DNA of 64,000 nucleotides from Clarireedia homoeocarpa (lineage: Eukaryota > Ascomycota > Leotiomycetes > Helotiales > Rutstroemiaceae): the NCBI GenBank assembly GCA_001465935.1, contig LNKV01000008.1, positions 496,001 through 560,000 of the forward strand. The letters are read 5' to 3'. Position numbers and translations under genes: made by a program. Shown in pieces: positions 33,580-44,659 of this stretch; position 1 is the stretch's first letter, and every line of letters starts with the position of its first letter. The notes beneath the pieces were generated by a model. That model was given only the letters and a program-made list of their open reading frames with translations. It was not told the DNA's origin and made no database searches.

Positions 33580-35127
33580 ATGACAGACAACTTCATCGGC
33601 CCCTACTCCAGTGCTCACAATGCAGTTGACGGCATTTCCACTCACGGCATGGCTGCTAATGTGACAAACCTTGGCAGTGAAAAACAATATTGGAATGGCG
33701 AAAGTTTCAACCATTACAATAATTCAGCAGGATCATTTAATGCCTCTCCTTACAACATATTTGAAGGCTACTCAATGGAGCTTCCGATCCCGACGGACAA
33801 ACTGCGATCATCCTTCCACAGCATTCGCTACTCTCTGGACAACCATAAAAATCTAGACGAGAGCGAGAGATCCAGGAATAATAGCAGCAACTATTTCCAG
33901 GATGAAAGCAGTCCCTTTGCTGATTTCTCAAACTCCGCTACTTTCAACATGGGGAGCATTCTACCACCATCAGAGAACAACTCTCCGAAAGCTTCGATGG
34001 CCGCAGTCGCAAGTTCGCACTCGGCACAAAATATAGCCTTCTCGACCCCAGTTCATGGATTATCCGAGCTTTTGCAAACTTACACTTGTGTAGCAACTGC
34101 TTCATCAGGCTATCAGATGCCAATCATAGACCATGGAACTCAAATGCCGACGGCTTCTCAGCCGACCATTGACACCTTCCAGAACTGGTCTACCAAAGGG
34201 CTAGGTTACATCAGTCACCCCCCAGTTCTGCCTAGTCAACAGGGTCAACCAGATTTCAGTGACGATGCAATCTACCACCACAACCAATACAACGTCAATC
34301 ACAGATCTCAACCCGCTATTGCGCAAAGCTCACGCTCGATGAAAGCAGGTGTCACCACTCGTAACATTCAACCAAAACAGCCCGCGGCGCTTCATATTGC
34401 TAGCAATGGGCAGTGGCAAGTAACAACTCCCACTGTCTACAACATGGAAGACAGCTCACAGATCATGTCTCAGAATGCCGTAAGGGTAGCCCAGCACCAT
34501 AAAATCATGGTGCACAAAACAAACCAAGGCTACCAAGCTATCCGCCAACTTCTTCCAAAGGTGCCTGTCGGGCAGTCCTTCATGACATCGAATCAACCAC
34601 ATTCCAACGATACCGACAACGAAATATCCCCTTCATCTAGAAAGCCCGAAGTCCCTCGCACACTGGCACCGAAACCGTCGATGGTTGATCCCACGGTAAC
34701 AAACGATGACGAAAACCACGAACCAATATCGAATTTCATGCTAGAAATATCCCGTCTTCCTCCTGCTGCGCAAGCACAGAATTTCCATCGTCTCTTGCAG
34801 TTCACGCCCTTTCGACAATACATGGCTCCGATCATCCACGCCGAGAGAGCCAGGGCAATAGCCAGAGCTCGGAGCGGAAGAGAGAGTCTTGGTATGGCTT
34901 TACAAGACCATCTTCATCAAGAACATCGTGAAATAATAGCTTCTTCGCCGGCTTTAGACAATGTGGATGAAGTGGCTGCTGTTGATCGGCCGGCCGTTCA
35001 CTCTGCATACAAGAAACGCAAATTCGGCGGTGATTCTAGTAGGGATACCGCAATCGCCTCAGCCAACTCTGCTACACCATCTCATCGCAATGCAGTACGA
35101 CCCGAGTCATACTTGGATGGAGAATAA
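33580..35127 (+). CDS. Asn/Ser/Gln-rich protein of unknown function
   Basis: A single-exon frame of 515 residues. The first 350 residues are low complexity, rich in Asn, Ser, Gln, His and Pro, with no membrane segment. The C-terminal third has a more ordered, family-like patch (FMLEISRLPPAAQAQNFHRL and FTPFRQYMAPII, then an Arg/Ala helix). A likely nuclear localisation signal, YKKRKFGG, lies near residue 485. I do not recognise the family. The composition and basic patch suggest a nuclear, possibly transcription-related protein; that is inference only. No intron is apparent in the coding part. Confidence 0.7.
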   Translation: MTDNFIGPYSSAHNAVDGISTHGMAANVTNLGSEKQYWNGESFNHYNNSAGSFNASPYNIFEGYSMELPIPTDKLRSSFHSIRYSLDNHKNLDESERSRNNSSNYFQDESSPFADFSNSATFNMGSILPPSENNSPKASMAAVASSHSAQNIAFSTPVHGLSELLQTYTCVATASSGYQMPIIDHGTQMPTASQPTIDTFQNWSTKGLGYISHPPVLPSQQGQPDFSDDAIYHHNQYNVNHRSQPAIAQSSRSMKAGVTTRNIQPKQPAALHIASNGQWQVTTPTVYNMEDSSQIMSQNAVRVAQHHKIMVHKTNQGYQAIRQLLPKVPVGQSFMTSNQPHSNDTDNEISPSSRKPEVPRTLAPKPSMVDPTVTNDDENHEPISNFMLEISRLPPAAQAQNFHRLLQFTPFRQYMAPIIHAERARAIARARSGRESLGMALQDHLHQEHREIIASSPALDNVDEVAAVDRPAVHSAYKKRKFGGDSSRDTAIASANSATPSHRNAVRPESYLDGE

Positions 35128-36694
35128 AGCGTAGTCTCACGACAGATGCATACAGTCAAGTGTGAAGACCACGAGGTTGAGAAACTGGCATCATGATTCA
35201 TGGGAGATTGGACACGAGCGCAACGAGGAATTTCCCGGTGGTGGATGAAGTGTTGGCAAGTTGGACGTCGCAACTTGGCGTTCTAGCCGGTATCATGGGT
35301 CTCGGATAGCCTTTGGACGAATACTTCGGATTCCCGACAAAACTCGAAAGATGAGTGCGATTTACCCCCAATATCACGCCATTGCCATTGCCTACTCCGA
35401 AGCGGGGATACTACCGGCTGTTGTTCATGGACCCATGGGACTGCGAGGGTGATCACCCTTTGCGAGAAACATCCAACAAAGTCCGCTAACTATGCGACCT
35501 GTCAATAGATGTATGCCCGCTGTGGCGAAACGGCTCTGATTTTCTCGTTTCCCGTCCATTTTCATCTTTTCTGATCTCCAATGTAGTTTGTCCTCCCTCC
35601 CTCAATCTTTCGCATCTGGTTATGGATGCTTCCCCCCGTCTTGGTCTTTAGCATAACAGAACAAACAAATGGCGTGTTTAAGAAAGGCCTCTTCCACCAA
35701 AAATGTAGCGATAGCGATAGTAATAGCGATAGCAATACCCTCCCTCTCAAGACCGAATGAGTTCCAAATAAACGTGAATTGTTCTACTATGAATACAATA
35801 CACCACAATACACCACACCGTAGCTTTCACATAATATACACGCACATATCCATTCTCACTCTTACCTACCGGCAATCCCACTAGCCGCTAGCCGGTCCCC
35901 CACCAAAAATTAGCCGGTCCATAAGACCCCACTAGAAGTACAAACCGGCTATTACCCCATAAAAGCACAGTCCCCAACTCAACAGCCGCCGCACAGCAGC
36001 CGGCAAAGGAAACAGGAAATTCCGTCTGCATATCCGCCAACGCGTTTCTTGGGGTGCCCCCCCCCATTTGCCCCTCTGTCTCTGGGCCAGGAAGAAACTT
36101 GAGAGGCAGAGAATGTTGCCAAGTTGCGAGAGAGGTATAAAAAAGAAGTAGCACGCAATTAGCTGGGGAAATGGCCTTTTTTCATTCCATGAGACCGGTA
36201 GATTATTAGCTTATTTCACAAGACATGCATGAGATAGACGATATATGCAGGTGTTTATTTGCTTTGTATATTCTTTCGAAATCTCCCTATCTCGCAGGTA
36301 CAGCATATACATACATACATGCGGTGCAGTACGTGCAGTAAGGTAAGTAGATGCCATGCCTTGTCTTGTCTAAGTGGCAGTACGATGGCAGTTTAGACCA
36401 CATCGAATGTAAAAGAGCTTTCGTGCATGCATGAAGTCATGCCTATCCATCCGTTCGATTCCAGCCATCTCTCCCCCGTGCAACTCAAGTCATCCATCCA
36501 TTGTCATCATCATCGTCATCACCTAGACCAACCGACACTCCAACTTCCCAGCTATGTGCCAAGAAAATTAACCCAAGTAATAGAACCCCAAATGAACCAG
36601 GCGCGAATTGAATCAAGCGCAAAGGAAAAAAGCCAACCGGAAAGTGCTAATAGTAGGAAATGCAAAAAAAATCACCAAAAACAAGTTAGATGAT
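35128..36694. other. Long convergent intergenic region
   Basis: About 1.57 kb between the 3' ends of two genes. It holds a C homopolymer near 36057-36066, ACAT/CATACATA repeats near 36305-36320 and no supported gene. Confidence 0.55.
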
Positions 36695-38267
36695 TTAGGC
36701 CTCTGTTCCTACTCCGTCTTTGCGTTCAGAACCTTTTCGGTCGCCAGATCCCTGATTGTATTTCTTCCATAATGCCGCGACATCTTCTTTGTTTTCATTC
36801 TTCTCTGTAATCAGGTTCTTCAACCATTTGTTCTCAGTCTCCAATTGATTGATTCTTCCTTCCAAAGCTGCAACCTTGTCGCTCATCTCTTTAGCAGAGC
36901 GTTCCAGAGCTTGTTCGCGTTGCTTCTTCTTTACACGGAAGCGGGCACTAGCGGCAGTGTTTCGACGACGTTTGTCTTCTTCGGCTGCTATACGAGAGGC
37001 ATCTTCGAAATCGGGAGATCGGCCGTCGGATAAGGACTCGGCTTTGCGCTTCTCTCCGACTTGAGGTGATACAAGAGCGGATGTTGGCGATGCAGCGGCA
37101 GATGAAGATGGATAGATAGGATGCGCAGTTTGAATGGGATGAATTGCTCGAGAAATGCCGCCATCATTCTCGTAGCTAGGAGCCTGGGAGAAGGAATTGA
37201 AGTCGGGGAAGGTAAAATCTCCTGAATGGAGCATCATCTTGTTAGCATGATAGATATTATAGATAGATATTTTGGTTAGAGAAAGGATGAAATGGTGAAG
37301 AAGACAATAAATGTGGAAATAATAGTGTGGAGCTACAAGCTGCAAGATGGTAATTGATAAACGAACGGGTAGCCCAGCGATGAGGATTTGCCGGTCGCCA
37401 AGCTAAGACGCTTTGAGAAGGACCATCGAGTGGGGAAACTTTCCAACTCCCACTGCTCTTTGTTCCGTGGACGACACGTGACATGTCGCAATCAAGCATG
37501 GAGTAAGCAGAATCATGACGTGCTTACCAAGCAGGTAGGCAGCGGCAATAGCAAGACGGAGACGCAAGAAAGAAAGAGGAAGGAAGAAACAAAGAATTGT
37601 TTGGGTAAGCAGAGACGCGACTAGGATGGAAGGGTACAGGCTTTCTCGGAAAGGGTTGCAGAAAGCTCTAATCTAATGCCTCTGCATAAGGTTCTATGCA
37701 CGTGGGAATGTGCAGACAAACGAAGGGCGCGCCAATGGGTGAAAATCGGCCAGTAAGATGTCTTTGATAAAGAAGTCGATAGGAATTGAAGGGTAATGCA
37801 GGATAATTCGTAAGAACCATGCAGAAAACGACAAATGTTCTGGATGTGCAATGATACAACCCTCTAACACTCGTGACGGCTGGATAGAAGATGAGTGAAG
37901 AAGAGGAGTAATAACGTCTCCCGAAGACAACAACTATTATCTTCGTCGCGTACCCGTCGGGATAGAGGTCGATACGAAAGATAACAGGCAGAACAAGTAT
38001 CAAGAGAGATGTCTAACCTGGAATATCGAAGTTCATGTCCTTCAAATCCGCATCAATGTGGCTCTCTGCGTCAAAGTTCGGTGCCTGTAAATCCGTGTTC
38101 TGCCCGAGATCAAAGTCGAAGAACTGCGTATTGGTGAACATAGCCAAGTCATCGTCGATGTTGAAGTTCTCCTGGCTCGAGTTTTGAATGTCTTGGGGTG
38201 TCGGAATTGCATTGAGGTTCGCAATGTATTCCGATACATTCGGCCCTCTCTTCCCATTGTATGTCAT
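36695..38267 (-). CDS. cys-3: bZIP sulfur regulator, CYS-3/MetR family
   Basis: Exon 1, 38018-38267, encodes MTYNGKRGPNVSEYIANLN and an acidic segment with DDLAMFTNTQFFDFDLG. Exon 2, 36695-37221, carries the bZIP. They join as DIP/GDFTFPDFNSF across a 796-bp intron (GTTAGA...ATTCAG); the product is 258 residues. The basic region RRRNTAASARFRVKKK (about 168-183) and the following heptad leucines/valines match Neurospora CYS-3 and Aspergillus MetR, which activate sulfur-assimilation genes when sulfur is short. The N-terminal box is also typical of this family. The intron is far longer than all others in the window. Two in-frame ATGs lie just before its acceptor (37237, 37234), so a shorter bZIP-only form could start there. 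Confidence 0.9.
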
Positions 38268-39190
38268 TGTGAAAGATGGATGCGTGCGTCTCGTATGGCC
38301 GTCGCAGCCTAATAATCGACACGGCAGAATCGAGGAAGGGGAAAATGAATTGCTTGATGGCGGCGTGGAGATGGGAGAGTGGTCGTTTCGTTCAAGTCAA
38401 TCAAATTTCTCTTTGTTCTCCGATATGCGCCCGACTCGAAAAAGCGTCGAAGGGATTTCTCGGGATCAGGAATTTTGTTCCGCGCTTTATGCGCCCCTGA
38501 TCATTTCGCTGCAACACGGTGATGGTATAGGCTGACGCCGTCGTCGACGAGTTATTGTATGGGGAGATTTGTTCTGTGTTGTTGTGTAGAGGAAGTAATT
38601 CGGGATCTTTCGAGGTACGAAAAGTAACTGTGAATTGAGGTGGGCACGGTGGGCACGGGTGGGCTTTGGTTCGGTTTGCCCCACTAAGAAATTATGGTGG
38701 ATGACAAATCTTTGACGATTTAACGAGCTTAACTTACGAAGGACATATGTACATAGTAGTTTGAAGGACGACTCGGCGGTGGTGTTCGCTCTCCGCGCAT
38801 AAACGGGAGAATTGCGGTCCAAAGGGATTGATTATGCTTGATTGATTGTGATTGATTGATTGGGATTGATTGGGATTGATTGGGATTGATTGGGATTGAG
38901 TGTGCTTGATTGTGCTTGATTGTGCTTGATTGTCCTGCTTTTCTCTTTTCCGTCCGAATTTCAGTCAAGGGACATGTCGTGATGGGTCCCGTGATGGGTC
39001 CCGTGAAGCCTCCACCTCTAGTAGCTATATTTGTATGATGTTGGAATCGAGTAATACAATTTTGTATGATATTGGAATCGAGTAATACAAACGCAACGCA
39101 ACGCGGGGGGCAGTCTTCTCTTCATACCAGTGCAACGAACCGCAACGAACCGGAATGACTACGCCACTTCCTTTATTACATCACGCTCAT
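38268..39190. other. Upstream region of cys-3 with simple repeats
   Basis: It contains the GATTGATTGG repeat (38826-38932). A duplicated ATTGGAATCGAGTAATACAA-type block occurs near 39038-39090. No gene is seen. Confidence 0.55.
38826..38932. repeat. GGGATTGATT / GTGCTTGATT decanucleotide repeat
   Basis: About ten units of a 10-bp motif in two variants run in tandem upstream of the cys-3 start codon. Confidence 0.9.
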
Positions 39191-39508
39191 TCACATTTTC
39201 GCATCTTTTCCTATTGAAGGCACCAAATCCTGAACTTCAATGACGATGCGAGCATCCTTTCTCCAAACTCTTCGACCTCGGCCATGATTCTTAAAGAAAC
39301 GTCGGAAATGCCGGGGTTTTATGAATCTTCTTGATATCTCCAGCCAATCAGACACCGACGAAGATGGTGAGCCAGAGCTGTGCTTCATGCAAGCCGCCAA
39401 TACCCGCAGCTGCCATTTGAAGATCTTGAGCTTGTTTCGGCGACGGCCGATCTCGGATAACGTTGGTGCGAGAAGTACAAGTAATGCTGTCGTGACTGTA
39501 TGCCGCAA
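39191..39508 (-). other. Basic open frame, possible exon of an unknown gene
   Basis: A frame of 105 codons, Arg/Lys-rich towards the 3' end (FIKPRHFRRFFKNHGRGRR). No family is recognised. It lies downstream of the next unknown gene on the same strand and might be its relic or an unrelated exon. Confidence 0.25.
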
Positions 39509-39912
39509 TAATTTTTAGGGGAAGGCCCTTCTCCGGCCGAGAAAAAAAAGGCCGGCTCGGGGTAATCTGTTGAGCTGAGTGCTATTGTCAAAAGAATCTT
39601 GTAGAGAGACTGAGTGACAGTAAGTTAATAGATTCAATATTCAAGCATCTTGTGCGTCGCGTATGAGTGTCATTGTCGGCCTCTTATTTCTGCATCGAAG
39701 AGGCCCCAGCATGCTTCATCTCCAGGACACACAAATAGTTTATGACACATTAGCATCAGCAGAAGAAATCGTAAATTGTGAATCACAAGTTCAACAGGTG
39801 TCTATATCCCAACTTCGCATACTCTTTCGTGTCATTTTCCTACTTCGTAAAACTCCATTCTATCACATAGGCCTCGTCGCTCGTATCAGCAAAAGTACCG
39901 TCGGAAGATGAT

Positions 39913-40577
39913 TCATCTCCCGCTACCGATTGCTGTTCCAAGCCCGCTGCTAAGTAGCTTGGCCGAGTCTTCGTACATAGCTTTTCCATTTTGTGTGATA
40001 TGTTGGAGGAATTGATCCCGCATAGGAGCAAGAGCACCAAAGTCTATATCAAAACCGTTGCATTAGTGCAATTCAACAATATTTTGAAGGATGCCAGTTC
40101 TTACTAGATTTTCGACTACAAGTACTATAAGCCGGCTCAGTTCGCTCTCCAATGAGTAAGTTTACCTCCCTGTACGACTCTTTCGGCTGGTTTTGCGTGT
40201 CTTCCCAGGTTACCTCAATCTGTTGTTCGAGTATGCTTCGCCGGTAAGGAAGCGAGTCTGAAAAGTTCTTGAGTGCATTCCTTGAAATGAGTTGCAACAG
40301 TGCTTCAAGCTTATTGAAACAATCTCCGAATGGAGACAGTGCGAAGGACGTAGCGACAAGCAGAAGGTCTCTCAGGTAAGCAGAATGCTGAGATCTCATT
40401 AAGGCTGGTCTATAATGAGCCCGAATTAATGTGAAGCAAGCAGAACAACTGAGAAGACCAAAAAAGCTTTTCACATGACAGCAAGACACACGCAGAGTGC
40501 CATTTTCGATGAACTTTTGAATTATAGCTGCAGAAGGACTCTGGATAATGCAGCTGTCCGAGATAAGAGAGCATTAA
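39913..40577 (-). CDS. Unknown protein, C-terminal exons
   Basis: Two exons close in phase: upstream part to 40105, then after a 61-bp intron (GTAAGA...GATATAG) 39913-40043, ending SGLGTAIGSGR. The longer exon has protein-like sequence: AHYRPALMRSQHSAYLRDLL, SPFGDCFNKLEALLQLISR and VTWEDTQNQPKESYREVNLL. The 5' end is unresolved: the frame is open back to a TAA near 40577, so an upstream exon is needed. The open frame at 40695-40958 may supply it, but I found no clean splice join. Family not recognised. It may be a real low-expression gene or a partly decayed one. Confidence 0.5.
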
Positions 40578-40694
40578 TATAATTCTGCCAAAACGAAAGA
40601 AAAGCAGAGATACAAGTATCTGATATAAATATATATGGCGACACTGGATTAGTTGATTGCACCTACACTCAATTTCACCTAGCAGAGAAGGATG

Positions 40695-40958
40695 TCAACT
40701 GAGGGCACCTTTGTGCCGTGCCATGCCCAAGACTCGATCATCTTTCTTCGAATGCTTCCTGACAACGTCGAGACGGTCATCGCCGCCGAGGACAATTCGC
40801 AAACATGAGGCTTGACCGGAGTGACTTTCCGTAGGCATAGTCAACACACAATCCAGGGCCCAGACCTCATCGCTTGGTTCAGACTCGCTGTGCATTTGAG
40901 TAGAAAGAATGAAACCGCATTTGCACACCGAGAATATTATTGCATTTGACTCAATCAC
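40695..40958 (-). other. Open frame upstream of the unknown gene, possible first exon
   Basis: A minus-strand frame with IIFSVCKCGFILSTQMHS and WALDCVLTMPTES is open for 88 codons, with protein-like composition. It continues upstream of its first ATG without stops for several codons. It is probably part of the same transcription unit as 39913-40577, but not proven. Confidence 0.3.
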
Positions 40959-41235
40959 CTCAATTGGCCAGTCGGCTTCCTGCTGAGGAGTGCTGAGGTT
41001 GTACTACGTGGAGAACAAGTAGTACGGCGGTTGATGCGGATAGCTACAAGGCGATGCGCTAATAGCTTAGGTTATCAATCAGCTGATCGCGAAAATTTCG
41101 CGACATTCCCAAACACCTTGGACGCGACACCTTCGAAATGGATTTCATGTCGTAGTTGTCGTGCAACAAACATAGCATCGGTTGTCAATAACTAGATGCG
41201 TAATTTTGTTCCCATATGTTGCCTTTCAATGAGCC

Positions 41236-42729
41236 ATGACGTCCTTATCCGTTCCTACAACCTCCACACTCCCTCCCTCTCAGCTGGTACCCTCTACGAA
41301 CCCCTCAGTAAATAAACTGCTCTCCCGATTGTCGCGCCCATCACTTCTTACCTTGGCTCTCGATTGGCTTGACGAACGAAACCAAATCAACACCGCTCCT
41401 TATCTTCTCGAAGCCGACGACGAAGACTCAGATGATGCACAAGATCTTTACCCACCTCATTCGAACCTCGAATCTCTCCGCGAACTTTACGCTGCATTCC
41501 CACAGAAAGGCAGCAAACGCGATGTCCTCGACCGTATACTCGAAGGTGATTGGCGGCATGGCCTTACACTATACCAATTAGCTATGGCAGATATGCAATA
41601 CTTATACGATCATCCTACTTCACAAAAATGGACCGCGCTGAAGATTGTCCGACTATCTTCGGAAATGCAAGACGAGGATGAGAAAATTGATTCGATACCG
41701 CGGTTCCATCCATCTACTTTCCTGCAGAATCTGCAAACCGAAGTCTTGCCAGATGTGAAAGCGCATTACAATTTAGACCGTCATACTACACTACCTATGC
41801 TTCTACTACGAATTTATATCCTCGATTCACCATATAATACGTCGCTTGCGCTCACATCCACTTCGACGAAATCTTCTCTCACCTTCGATTCTAGCAAGAC
41901 CTTTTACATTGCTTTTCCCGATGCATCGCCCTACATATACGTTTCTCTAACCTCTTCGACGGGCACAAGCGGAGGGACAGATACAAAGAGTTTACGAAAG
42001 TTGACATTGGATGGGATTCCAAAGGCATTCAGCAGACCGAGGGAAAGATATAAGTTAGAGGGTACAGGGTTTTCAACAAAGAACTTAGCAGCATTGTGCG
42101 AAAGGAGGGGAGGTGGAAGAGAGAATGCATCTGGAGGAGGATGGGGAGTGTATGCGGAGGAAAACAAGAAAGACACCCCCTTGAATCCTTTCATTCCCAC
42201 GCCGGACAAAAAAATCACGAGAGAAGATGCAAAGGAAGAAAGTAACAAGGATGTTCCGAAGAAGATGAAAAGAGCTCGCGATGATGACTGTGAAGAAATG
42301 GTAACACGACGAAAAAGGATAGCGCAAGCTCGGTTTGGCAAATCAGCAATGGCGGACGATGGAAAAGGAATCGAAAGGCTTGACGTCCGTCTTGAAGATA
42401 CATTTCCGTCAGTCGTTTCTATAGCTCCCGATAACGAACCAGCAATTCCAAGAGGGCAGCGCAAACAGAAGGGAAGGAGAAGTACAATTGAGACTGAGCT
42501 TGACCGACTGCATGATAAGGATGGCGAAGGGGCAAGAGACGGAGAGGGGCAGAGCGTGTGGAAACCAGATGTGAGAGTTACTTTCCATGGAAGTCATGTC
42601 TTTGCAGGTATTCGGGAACTGGTAGAGGCTGGAATCATAGACGGTCAAATGATGCCAGGTTGGATGACAGGGGAGGAGGGAGCTACTTTGGGCGTCGTAA
42701 GGGATGGGCGGATCAAGGGATACAAGTGA
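41236..42729 (+). CDS. CHL4: Kinetochore protein CENP-N/Chl4 family
   Basis: Intronless, 497 residues. The N-terminal half has the family hallmark LLSRLSRPSLLTLALDWLD (residues 28-46), then DVLDRILEGDWRHGLTLYQLA and YLYDHPTSQKWTALKI. The C-terminus has FHGSHVFAGIRELVEAG, like the Chl4/Mis15/CENP-N dimerisation region. A charged, disordered segment (about 300-440) lies between. Chl4 binds CENP-A chromatin with Iml3 (CENP-L) in the inner kinetochore. The upstream gene is unrelated and on the other strand. Confidence 0.88.
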   Translation: MTSLSVPTTSTLPPSQLVPSTNPSVNKLLSRLSRPSLLTLALDWLDERNQINTAPYLLEADDEDSDDAQDLYPPHSNLESLRELYAAFPQKGSKRDVLDRILEGDWRHGLTLYQLAMADMQYLYDHPTSQKWTALKIVRLSSEMQDEDEKIDSIPRFHPSTFLQNLQTEVLPDVKAHYNLDRHTTLPMLLLRIYILDSPYNTSLALTSTSTKSSLTFDSSKTFYIAFPDASPYIYVSLTSSTGTSGGTDTKSLRKLTLDGIPKAFSRPRERYKLEGTGFSTKNLAALCERRGGGRENASGGGWGVYAEENKKDTPLNPFIPTPDKKITREDAKEESNKDVPKKMKRARDDDCEEMVTRRKRIAQARFGKSAMADDGKGIERLDVRLEDTFPSVVSIAPDNEPAIPRGQRKQKGRRSTIETELDRLHDKDGEGARDGEGQSVWKPDVRVTFHGSHVFAGIRELVEAGIIDGQMMPGWMTGEEGATLGVVRDGRIKGYK

Positions 42730-43146
42730 GGTGGGCTATATAGCATTTGTATTCGAGCGTGTGATTTTGTGTTGTATCATACCCTGAATATAGGCTGGTG
42801 TTTGGTCGAGGGGGAAATACCTGGCGTTTCGAGGATAATCTACCACAAACTCGTAGGTATAGCAGGTTGCTATTAAGGCTGGAAACGAGCATAGGTGTAT
42901 TGATCAGTTCTGTGATTCCATCCACGTTTGAAATATCATTTTTCAGATAGTAGCGAAGTTCCAGGGAAGTAAACACAAAACTAACAGGGTCAGAGTTGCT
43001 TGCAGACTGACCCAACCTTCTGCAACGAGGGGTATCCCCGCGCTAAAAACATCCTAGCTGCAGGCTGTGATGATCTCAAGGAAAATGTCAACAATCTTAC
43101 CTAGCTTTCACATTCTTTTTACAAACTCCAGTTTTTACAACACTCT
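42730..43146. other. Intergenic spacer
   Basis: 417 bp between CHL4 and the TatD gene; no gene seen. Confidence 0.55.
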
Positions 43147-44369
43147 ATGAACAATTTTCAAGCAGCTCATAATCTTGCCTTTCGTGCTATTAGGACACAG
43201 TTTCTCTCTCGAGCTTTGTTTATCCGCAGAGCGACCATGTCTGCAACACCCAGTAGCCCGCAGGTTGAGTCTGCAAATCCACACAAACCCCGTTATGTGG
43301 ATGTACGCTGCACTTCCCCATCAACCAGACTGCATAGTGCAACAGAAACTAATCTCTTGTCTACACAGTAGATAGGCATAAACCTTACCGATCCCGTCTA
43401 TTCGGGCATTTATTATGCAACGCAACGACATCCCGCCGATCTTACGTCCGTCCTATCTCGAGCTCGCGGTGCAGGATGTGAGAAGCTCATTGTTACCGGA
43501 TCAGACTTGGAAGAGTCTCGCAAAGCGGTAGCATTATCAAAAGAGCATCGTACGTATTCGCTACATCGAAGCATACAGGAAAGTAGCTAATTGTAGAACC
43601 AGCCGGCTTTCTATTCGCAACAGTGGGAGTGCATCCATGTTCCTGTCTACAATTCACGAAAGCCCCCAACAACCCCGAAAAATATCTAGCCGAGCTCGAA
43701 GAGCTTGCACAAAAGGCCAAGGAAGCAAATCATTGTGTGGCGTTTGGAGAAATCGGACTTGATTATGATCGTCTCGCATTATGCCCTAAAGATTCGCAAC
43801 TCGAGTATTTCGAAAAACAACTCGATATAGCTACTCGTCTACATCTGCCATTATTCTTACACTCGCGGGCGGCCCACGAAGACTTTGTGCGCATACTGAA
43901 GGCGAGGCTGGGTGAGTTGCCAAGGAAGGGCGTGGTGCATAGTTTTACGGGAACAAAAGAAGAGATGCTGGAGCTGGTAGAGCTGGGATTTGATATTGGT
44001 GTTAACGGATGTAGTCTGAAGACGGAGGAGAATCTGGAGGTGGTGAAAGCTATTCCGTTGGAAAGAATACAGTTGGAGACAGATGGGCCTTGGTGCGAGA
44101 TACGGCCTAGTCATGCTAGTGCTGTGTGGTTGAAAAAATATGAGGAGGAGGGGATGGCGGAAGAAGAGAAGAAAGTTGAGGGAGGAAAGGGCTGGAAAAG
44201 TGTTAAGAAGGAGAAGTGGGTGGAGGGGTGTATGGTCAAGGGGAGGAATGAGCCATGTATGATTGGGAGGGTGGCTTGGATAGTTGCTGGTGTAAGAGGG
44301 ATGAATGTGCAAGAATTAAGAGAGAAGGCATGGGAAAATAGTTTGAAAATGTTTGATTTGGGTGCATGA
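43147..44369 (+). CDS. TatD-family metal-dependent deoxyribonuclease (TATDN1-like)
   Basis: Exons 43147-43302, 43372-43549 and 43597-44369 close in phase and give 368 residues. YVD/IGINLTDPVYSGIYY spans intron 1; the metal- and substrate-site motifs are VTGSD, GVHPCS, FGEIGLDYDR, LPLFLHSR, VHSFTG and LETDGPW. Family members are Mg-dependent 3'-5' exonucleases linked to oxidative DNA damage and apoptotic DNA fragmentation. The first 30 residues are Arg/Ala/Phe-rich and free of acidic residues, like a mitochondrial presequence. A second ATG (codon 31, MSATPSS) would give a version without it. A Lys/Glu-rich insertion near residue 300 is fungal. Confidence 0.92.
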
Positions 44370-44659
44370 GGGACGATTTGTTCTTAGATAGACTATAGAT
44401 CTTGTTTCTAGGAGGGACATTAAGATGAGGTGTAGACAAGAATATAGACGACTTCAGTAGTGGTCACAGAAGCACAAGGTCTAATGGGTTGCCAGATGAT
44501 ATGGATCTCGAAAAGTGAGTATAGGACTGGGCATGGCACAATCCTTAGTCTGAATATTGATCAGATTTCTAGGTTGAGGGGGAAGTGTCTAATCTTCCAA
44601 TGCAAAGTACCCAGGTCAACCTAACCTTCTATATCGATATATAGTCAGATCTCGTCAAC

